DNA of 64,000 nucleotides from Entoloma clypeatum (taxonomy: Eukaryota; Basidiomycota; Agaricomycetes; Agaricales; Entolomataceae). The stretch covers positions 1,116,001 to 1,180,000 of the forward strand of contig OY751491.1 in the NCBI GenBank assembly GCA_963565915.1, read 5' to 3'. Positions 56,433-64,000 of the stretch are shown here, in pieces. How positions within the stretch are numbered: the stretch's first letter is position 1; each line of letters starts with the position of its first letter. Both the position numbers and the translations under genes were made by a program. The notes beneath the pieces are model-generated. The model was not told where the DNA came from. It was given only the letters and a program-made list of their open reading frames with translations, and searched no databases.

Positions 56433-59427
56433 AATTTCATTCGTAGTGGTACTGTTTTGTTTACTGCTACAATTAATGATTACAATGTTGGTTATTTGAA
56501 TGGTACAACTTTGAGCTCATCTGAACATGCACATCTGTTGTCAACTCTGCCTCTTGAACTGTCTTTGTGGCATAAACGGCTTTGTCATCACAACTATGGT
56601 GATATCAAAATGCTGGTGAAGGAAAACTTGGTGGATGGCATTGTTTTTGACTCTGCAGCAAAGCCTGATCCTGTTTGTGAACCATGTTTGGCTGGGAAAA
56701 TGCATGCAAATCCATTTGTTTCAAGTGAAACTAGAGCCACAGAGTTTTTGGAAATGATTCACTCTGACTTACATCATGTTGGAACCACATCTAATGGAGG
56801 CTTCAACTATTGGATCACATTTATAGATGATTACTCACGCTTCAAGATGGTTGTACCACTGAAAAAGAAGAGTGACTCATTTAGTGCATTTAAAACATTC
56901 AAAGCTTATGCTGAGAATGCAACTGGAAAGAAGATAATGGGTTTCAGATGTGACAAAGGTGGTGAATACATTTCAAAGGAGTTCATTGGATATCTGGATA
57001 AATGTGGCATTGTGTGGCAGTACACAGTCAGAAATCGCCCACAACAGAATGGTGTTGCAGAGCGTGCAAACAGGACTTTGGATGAACAGATCACGGCAAT
57101 GCTTGCTCAGTCTGGACTGCCAAAACGGTTCTTGGGTGACTGTTTGGCTGCTTTTGTCAAAGTGTGGAATTGTTGTCCTACTTCAGCTGTTTTGGGAACA
57201 ACTCCATATCACTTGTGGCATAAGAAGAAACCTCATGTTGGGCATTTTAGGGTCTGGGGGTGTGTGGATATGTTCATATTCAAAAGGGTGGGTGGGAGAA
57301 GCTGGGGTCACACATGCAAAAGTGTATCTTCATTGGTTATCCTGATGGTTACAAGGGGTGGAAGTCCTATAATCCTAAAACAAAGAAGGTTGTTATCAGT
57401 GAACTGGCAGATTTTGATGAACGATACACTTATGGCACAATTTCAGAGTCTGGAGACATCAAAAGTGACACTCAGTCTCAGGATCACACACCGGGGCCAG
57501 TTATTGTAGAGGAAGAATATGAACAAGAGCCTGTCACACCTGCTGCACCTTCTATTATTGAGGAGCAGCCTGCTCAAGTTGAGGAACAAGTTATTGAACA
57601 GCCACAGCCTATGCCTGTTCAAGCTTCAGAGCAGCCAGTAGTAATTCCCAATGCCAGCAGATGGCAACGTGCTAGAATTGAACCTGCTCAGGATAATGAA
57701 GATGAACCAGATAACAGACCCATTGCTCTAAGAAAACCAACTCGAAAGGCTGCAGGTGCTGGACCAGCTGAGTGGTGGAAAGTTGGTGAAACTACTCCAG
57801 CAATATCATCAGAGGAGGAGGACAAGGATAGTGATGGAGAGGCAGCTAATTTTGTTGGAGAATCTGAACCTCTGACATGGAAGGAGGCAATAGAAGGCCC
57901 CTATGCAGAGAAGTGGCATGAGGCAGCTCAAGAAGAAATGAATGTGCATTATAGCAATGGCACTTGGGATTTGGTAGAGCTACCATTTGGAGCAAAGGCA
58001 ATTGGTTCAAAATGGGTCTTTCGAATAAAGAGAAATTCAGATGGTTCAATTGAGCAGTTCAAAGCATGCATTGTTGCCAAAGGGTTTAGCCAAAGGCCTG
58101 GATTTGATTACTTGGAAACCTATGCATCCACACTGCGGTCAGCTACAATTCGCTTGATATTGGCTATTGCAGCAATTGAAGTCCTGAATTTGTGGTCTGT
58201 TGATATATCACATGCATTTGTACAAAGTGATATTGATACAATTGTATACATCAAGCAAGCAGATGGCTTTCAAGTAAAAGGTCCAAATTGGGTCTGGAGA
58301 TTGAACAAATCTCTTTATGGTTTAAAACAGTCACCCAGGCTGTTTGCAGAAAAGCTGGCAGAGATTTTATCTCTAATGGGTTGCAGACGTTTGCACTCCG
58401 ACCCTTGCATCTACATATGGGAGCGAAATGGGATCACAATCTTTGTGCCAGTCTTTGTGGATGACATTACACTGGCTTCAGCATCCACTGCTGCATTGGA
58501 TGAGTTTGTTGCTGAGCTTGCAACTCACTTCAAATTGAGGGACTTGGGACCAACTTCATTCCTGCTAGGAATTGAAATTACTTGGGACAGGACAAAGCAC
58601 AAGCTGTACTTGTCGCAGCGCCAGTATATTATTAATAAGCTGGCAGAGTTTGGCATGTCAGACTGTAAACCTGTTGGAACACCTATGACACCTGGATTGC
58701 AGCTCAGCAAAGAGCAAAGTCCACAAACAAAAGAGGAGGAGACAGAAATGCAGAACATCCCCTATATGAATGCTGTCGGATCATTATTGTATCTGGCCAC
58801 AACATCAAGGCCAGATATTGCATATGCAGCAGGGGTGTTGTCTCGCTTCAACACAATCCAGGCATAACACATTGGAAGGCTGTCAAGCATGTCTTTTGGT
58901 ATTTGAAGGGAACCTTGGGTATAAAGTTGGAGTATGGTCCTGATGAAGAAACTGGGGAGTCATTTGTCACATTCTGTGATGCAGATCATGGTGGAAACAA
59001 GGATAATGGAAAATCCACTAGTGGGATTTTGGTAAAGGTGGGGTCAGGGGCGGTAATATGGATCAGCAAGTTGCAAAGCATTGTCACACTTTCAACTACA
59101 GAGGCTGAGCATGTTGCTGGAGTAATTGGTGGGAAGGAAATAAAGGGATTGAGGAACTTGTTGAAGGAAATGGGTTACAAGATAGAAGGACCATCACAAC
59201 TCTGGATGGACAATCAGTCATCCTTGAGTGTTGCCAAAAACCCAGAGCATCATGGCAGGATGAAACATTTGGATTTACGGTATTATTGGTTGAGAGATGA
59301 GGTGGCAAAAGGAACTATTGTGCCAATGTATCTCCAGACAGATAATATGCCTGCAGACTTGTTGACAAAGGCTCTATCAAAACCAAAGGTAGAAAAACTG
59401 TGGCAAATGATGGGTTTGGTTTTGTAG
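56433..59427 (+). pseudogene. Ty1/copia pol, 5'-truncated, two frame breaks
   Basis: Gag and protease are missing; sequence starts at N-F-I-R-S-G just before the integrase zinc finger (L-W-H-K-R-L-C-H-H-N-Y ... C-E-P-C-L-A-G-K, 56565-56700). Integrase core: H-S-D-L-H-H-V, C-D-K-G-G-E-Y and N-G-V-A-E-R-A-N-R-T. A one-base shift at about 57265 breaks the frame. The second part runs from Y-V-H-I-Q-K-G-G through a Gln/Glu/Pro-rich linker to reverse transcriptase (W-V-F-R-I-K-R, L-N-K-S-L-Y-G-L-K-Q-S-P-R, F-V-D-D-I-T at 58455). A TAA at 58865 interrupts before RNase H (F-C-D-A-D-H-G-G, L-S-T-T-E-A-E-H). It ends at TAG 59425-59427, followed by the polypurine tract AGAGGGGGTG. Confidence 0.9.
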
Positions 59428-59451
59428 AGAGGGGGTGTTTGCTTGAGGGGG

Positions 59452-59809
59452 TGTTGAATTACAAAAGTGTTTCATCAAGAGGGTGTGTTAAAGTGCAATA
59501 TTTGTGATAAAACACTTTATTACATGTCAAGGAACATTCTACAATATAGTACATATAGAGTTATATATAAAATAGCAAAAACACGATATAGTGGACACCT
59601 AGAATCATGCCTCATGTGTTTCTACCAAACAGTAGCATACAGAACCAGAATCCAACTATGTCCCGGACTGGGACACATTACTGCTTTTGCAAACTTGCGA
59701 AACACAGAACTATTAACAAACTCTGTGAATTGGTGAATTGCAGACTATTCTTGACATCGTATCTGACTAGTGCTATCACTAGTAGTGCTTTGACTTGATT
59801 GCTTCAACA
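59452..59809 (+). repeat. Copia 3' LTR
   Basis: 358 bp, TGTTGAATTAC...GCTTCAACA, preceded by a G-rich tract. Its 5' partner is gone. Only CAG separates it from the next gypsy LTR. Confidence 0.7.
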
Positions 59810-59812
59810 CAG

Positions 59813-61606
59813 TGTTACAGACTCTACGGTATGTGGACCACATCATCTCTTTTTACTTATCATCCCGACTTGGCGCCCTCTTACAAATACACTATGTCTA
59901 ATACCTATTTTTGCTCCCTCAGATTCCCAGTATGACTCAGTCTGCAGTAGCCTTACTCAGCTCCACAGTAGTATTACTCAGTCTGCAGTTGTCTTACTCA
60001 TGTGCACTGCCTTCCACAGTTACTGACTCATTTGCCACCGCTCATAGTCAGTACTATATAAACCTCATGTACCATAGCTACATTTCTTATATTTAGCAAT
60101 CACATTGCTCTTCACCTTTCCACTTCCTGCATACTCTGCCCGAACCTTGGAACAGTTTGCTAAGCATAACAAGTTGCGAAATCTCTTTAGGTTTGCCCAG
60201 AGCGAAGAGAGCAACTACCAGACAAGTCAAGACATTGCGCTTCTTTGAAGACTTCACCAGTAACCCATTTGCCTCACCAGAAGCCTGACAGGAGGAGCTA
60301 AGTCCTCGAGACACTATTGATTTTACAGTCATCCAGCAGTACAATGAAGAACTAGACAACGATGAGCATCACCCCCATGGCGAGATAGCAGAGAGCATCC
60401 ATCTTGCTTGACAACACCAGATTGCATGTTATAACGCCCCACAGAATGAACTCGAAAGCTTTTGCATTCAAGAAGGACCTCAGACAGGTCGGATCACAGA
60501 GATCAGAGAGTTTATCGGTGTCCAGACAACTGTTATCAGAAGATTGATTAGGGCGCTCACATTGAGACGTCCCAGAACTACATCATCACGTCTTACTCAA
60601 AGCAGCAGATCTACGCCCACTTCACCACCAAAGAACAACAGACCGAGTACAACTGTTGGGCACAAAACGAGAGACTTGACCCCTTCTCGCGACCAACAGA
60701 TGCGGAGGAACAGAGATTCCTTAGAGATTTACAGAGGAAATACTCTGAACATTTTGCCACCGATTCCGCCAACGAGTCCCCTGATGAATTTACTTTTGAC
60801 TCTGTGCAGTCAGATATTGAACAGATGCCTAGAACAGGGACTCATTTTAAACCCCTACTTGTATCCCGAACCCCATCTTCATCCCAACAACCCGACCCCT
60901 CTCCTCCTCTGCAGACTCTAAACATGGCAGAAGATCCAGCAGTACAAACAATGGATACATCCAAGATCATCAAAGATCCTGGGATGTTCAAGGACAGACA
61001 CACCTTTGACAAGTTGTGGAAAGCCACCAAACTATACATCAGGTTCCAAAAGAGCCTCACAGATGATCAGAAGATTCTTGCGGTACTATCCCGCATGATG
61101 GAAGGGTCCGGCAGGCACTGGGCCAGTAACAAGTTAGACGCTCTTGCTGTTGACAACGAGAACATCACCTGGCTAGGCTTCTCTGATGATATCGCCACAC
61201 AATTCTCTGTCGCCAACAAGTCAGTCGCTGCCAAAGCGAGACTCAAAGTTCTGAGACAGGAGAAACACACCGTTGACAAATTCTTGGACAAATTTGAAGA
61301 GCTCTTGAAGCTGTCAAATCTTGGCAAAGAAACTGGGAAATACATCCTAGAAAAGAACGTCAACCGCAGAATCTCTGAACAAGTGGCTAGTGATGGCAAG
61401 ACATACTCTGAGTACACAAAGGAAATCCGAAACAAGGGACGACAGATGGAAGGACATGCACTGGTCATCTGAGGTGGCGGCGACATGCGCACCGGATCGG
61501 GTACCACGTATGGTGGTCAGGGCAAGGCCATGGAGATCGACAAAGCAGGAGTAGCCCATTGCTACAACTGTCAACGCTTTGGTCATCTGGCTAAAGACTG
61601 TAGCGC
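59813..61606 (+). mobile_element. Ty3/gypsy copy 3, LTR and gag only
   Basis: LTR 59813-60171 (359 bp, TGTTACAGACTC...AGCATAACA), then gag with the same order as copies 1 and 2. It is cut off inside the first zinc knuckle at C-Y-N-C-Q-R-F-G-H-L-A-K-D-C (61606), where repeat copy B starts. Pol and the 3' LTR are absent. Confidence 0.88.
60218..61606 (+). pseudogene. Gag of gypsy copy 3
   Basis: Open in pieces. Stops include TGA near 60289 and 60409 and a TGA at 61470 (I-T-G in place of I-R-G). About 35 bases (encoding S-E-I-R-R-I-L-Q-Q in copy 2) are deleted near 60343. The central capsid-like part (60924-61472) is open for about 180 codons with V-A-N-K-S-V-A-A-K-A-R-L and F-L-D-K-F-E-E-L-L-K-L-S-N-L. 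More C-to-T changes than copies 1 and 2, hence older. Confidence 0.8.
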
Positions 61607-61814
61607 TCAGTTGAAACACGGACCAATGCAAGACCGGTGCATCGGTCCCTCTCACCTCATGAAAGTGAGACCAAACTGGTTTAGACCAGTTTATACCAAT
61701 ATATTACATGTTAAACAACATTAAGGACACATGCGCACAGCCCAATGCTGCGCACGTGCGTCGTACCTCCTCCATTGGTCCTCCGTGGCCTCAGCCCACC
61801 CCCATCTGCTCTTG

Positions 61815-62165
61815 CACATCAGTCAACGCTGTTGGGCACGTGTTGTGGCAGGTGCGCCGTGCCGTATGGGGTGAAAGGGGCCGGTGGGCATGAGTTGATG
61901 GCATTGGGGATGCAAGGCGGCCATTGGGTGCTAATAGGGGCCGTTGGGCATGAGGGGTGGCCAGTGCGCACGAAGAAAGGGTGCTGGGTGTGAGTCGACA
62001 GTGTTGGGGACGCAAGGCGGCCGTTGGGCATTAGAGGAGGCCGTTGGGCGTTAGAGGGCCATTGGGCATGCGAGGGGGCCGTTGGGTGCAAAGGAGGCTG
62101 TTAGGCATTAGAGGGGGCCGTTGTGTGTCAGTCAACGCTATTGTGCACGAGGGGCGGCCATTGGG
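61815..62165. repeat. GC-rich minisatellite in copy B
   Basis: Units with GGCCrTTGGGC (the complement of the motif in copies A and C), about 14 copies spaced 18-24 bp. Confidence 0.75.
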
Positions 62166-63376
62166 GTGGGAAAGTGGGTGGGTGGAGTGAAGGTGGGGGA
62201 TAAAAAAGAGTGTGGGAAGGTTTTGACTTATGTATGGGTTGACTCTCGGCAATTGCCAAGAGTGCTTGGCATCAATGCCGAGCGACGCGTGTTGTTGAAA
62301 CTCACATCGTCGAGTCCCAATCCGTGGCACTATAAGTGTTAAAATTAGTTTGTAACTTATGTAGAGATACTTAGAAACTAATAGTAGCTATACAAACAGT
62401 CAAATACAGGAGCTATGTATGGTAGAGAGTCTGTACTGAAAAATGATACATCAAAACACACTGTAAATCATGATAAACAGTGCATCATTCCCCTCAAACA
62501 CAAACACAAGTATTTTCTTACTTCCTCCTTTCCACAACCACTTTATACTACATGTAATATATATATACCATTGAACCATTGTATGGGAACCTATTGAGAC
62601 ACTTTAAATAAAATTAAAGGACTTCATAAGGTCAATATGAGTAAAATAAGTCGAAATTTTGTCCAAAATTTTTATTTCAGCCTTGGATCCTCTTCATCCA
62701 GGGGACCTCCCAGCACCTTCACTTTTCAAATTTGGTTCATTCATTAAGAAGATATAACACTTTTTCTGAAATATGCACATTTGGTTATTTCTATCTTATC
62801 TGGACTTCTAAAAATTATTCAAGGTGTTTCAGAAGGTGAATACATACCCAATACATAGTTCTATTACTTCAAACTATTGTTAGACCATGAGGAAGGGGCC
62901 GCGCGCGCCCGTGCGATGCATTTTGCGCATTGTTTACTACTGTTTGGTTATCAACATTGCACCTCTATAACTCACATTCTGTGGCCCAATTTGATGAAAT
63001 AAGTACATATTTGATGATATAGAATGCCATCCTACCTAATCAATATAGTAGAAGACTTTACTTGTTCCTGTGTAGACATAATAACCAGATGTGCGATGTT
63101 TTTTGGACATTTGTTTACATGTATTTGGCATGTTTGATGCGCGCATCATCCAATGTTGAAACAACGCATCCACCCATTGCTGACCTTGCAATGAGGGGCA
63201 CAGGTGGTGAAAAGGCCAGAATATATTTACAGATTATACATATAACCTGTCTACTTGCGATTGAGGCAGGAGGGAGTGCACGCTCGCACCTTTTGTCAAA
63301 AACAACTGGCATGTGCTTATTTAGTAAGTGGGAAAATGGGATGTATGTAGAGTGATTGTGAGCAATAAAATATAAT

Positions 63377-63465
63377 GGTTTTGTGGCTCAGTTGGTTAAG
63401 TGGTGTTAAAAGAATCCTTTATACTATAGAAGTTCAGAGTTCAAGTCTTTCTTGTGGCAGAAATT
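63377..63465 (+). ncRNA. tRNA-like segment with pol III A and B boxes
   Basis: TGGCTCAGTTGG at 63384-63395 matches a tRNA A box, and GTTCAAGTC at 63439-63447 matches the B box GWTCRANNC. The T arm almost folds (CAGAG/CTTTC), but no good 7-bp acceptor stem is present, so this is a tRNA-derived sequence such as a SINE head or tRNA pseudogene rather than a working tRNA. Copy A lacks it. Confidence 0.45.
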
Positions 63466-63708
63466 TTGTACTTGCCATTTCGGGACATTGATTTCAGATC
63501 CTTGGATCATTCCATGGAAAATACCGGTTTAAACCGATCTGAACCAGTCTTTGGCCGGTCTTTCAAACTCTAAAGTTTTGAGTGAACTGAGGACCGGCCA
63601 TGATCCGAAACCTTAAAGACCGAGACTGACGGTCCGGTCTTTCACCGGTTCGGTTCCGTCTGGTCTTGGTCTGAAACCAACGAAAGTAAACTGGACCTTG
63701 AAACACTA

Positions 63709-64000
63709 TTCGAGATAATGGCGCCAAACTTTAAATGCTTTCTAGATGGCAAGAAGTTCCTTATTGTGGGTGTCATAGTTTACTTTGGGGGCCATGAAGG
63801 TGCGGGAATGGAATGCGATGGGGTGGACTTCATTGTCAGAGGTGACAATCGACAAAATAGCCGCTAGGGCATAGTCAGATGCATCGGTTTCGACAATTAT
63901 TGGAGAGTTGGGGATCCAGTGTGTCAGGATTGGAGCAGTGGTAAATGCCTTCTTCAGGTCATTAAAGGAGGTTCGAGTGTCATTGGAGAACAGCCAAGTG
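63709..64000 (-). pseudogene. RNase H fragment of a different Ty3/gypsy family
   Basis: Minus strand: T-W-L-F-S-N-D, F-N-D-L-K-K-A-F-T-T-A-P-I-L, V-E-T-D-A-S-D-Y-A-L-A-A-I-L, H-P-I-A-F-H-S-R-T-F, Y-D-T-H-N-K-E-L-L-A-I, then a TAG where Glu is expected, and F-K-V-W-R-H-Y-L-E. This is the RT-to-RNase H part of gypsy pol. It differs from copies 1-3 and continues beyond the window. Repeat copy B is inserted right after H-Y-L-E. Confidence 0.85.

Larger units (their letters stand above)
61607..63708. mobile_element. Non-autonomous TIR element, copy B, 2.1 kb
   Basis: The right end is intact: AAACTGGACCTTGAAACACTA ending 63708, next to TA. The left end is eroded (TTGAAACACGGACC at 61614). It is inverted relative to copy A: 61620-61800 matches the complement of 50150-50330 (GACCGGTGCATCGGTCC), and 63060-63400 matches the complement of 49340-49690. 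It carries a minisatellite, a tRNA-like segment and an AT-rich stretch (62340-63060) without ORFs. Confidence 0.7.

Overview
The window looks like a transposon-rich stretch of a mushroom-forming basidiomycete (Agaricomycetes) genome. Evidence: short GT-AG introns of about 45-75 nt; KDZ and Plavaka transposases, which are typical of these fungi; chromodomain Ty3/gypsy, Ty1/copia and Tc1/mariner elements; kinase-like genes with the HG-x form of the catalytic loop; and a Crinkler-type gene. The species cannot be told from the sequence. Two 200-base N runs (16121-16320, 42544-42743) and duplicated sequence beside one of them show a draft assembly, possibly with two haplotypes mixed.

Layout. 1-720: a kinase-like gene running off the left edge (minus strand). 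3468-5925: a host gene for a large disordered protein (minus). 8220-9051: TATA box and 5' half of a second kinase-like gene (plus). 9052-21571: a 12.5-kb KDZ DNA transposon with terminal inverted repeats, its transposase (9425-12890, minus) and at least three cargo ORFs. 21572-22075: 3' half of the same kinase-like gene, which the element interrupts. 23380-25160: a foldback repeat. 25319-32074 and 34764-40893: two related Ty3/gypsy chromoviruses, both broken in gag-pol, each with an extra ORF of about 120 codons before the 3' LTR. 41025-41929: a 905-bp palindromic element. 41907-43380: a segment present twice across an assembly gap. 43901-47133: an intact eight-exon Crinkler gene of 931 codons (minus). 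47942-64000: nested and broken repeats: two Tc1/mariner elements, a Plavaka transposase fused to a KDZ fragment, a MITE, three copies (A, B, C) of a non-autonomous TIR family carrying a GC-rich minisatellite, a 5'-truncated copia element, a gypsy LTR-gag fragment, and a piece of another gypsy family at the right edge.

How it fits together. Only the disordered-protein gene and the Crinkler gene look like intact host genes. The kinase-like gene was cut by the KDZ element at the codons for its N-I-L motif. Removing 9052-21571 and one copy of the 7-bp repeat ACATCCT restores an open frame that matches the left-edge paralog, so the insertion boundaries are known to the base. The rest is a record of repeated insertion, partial deletion and recombination among transposons.
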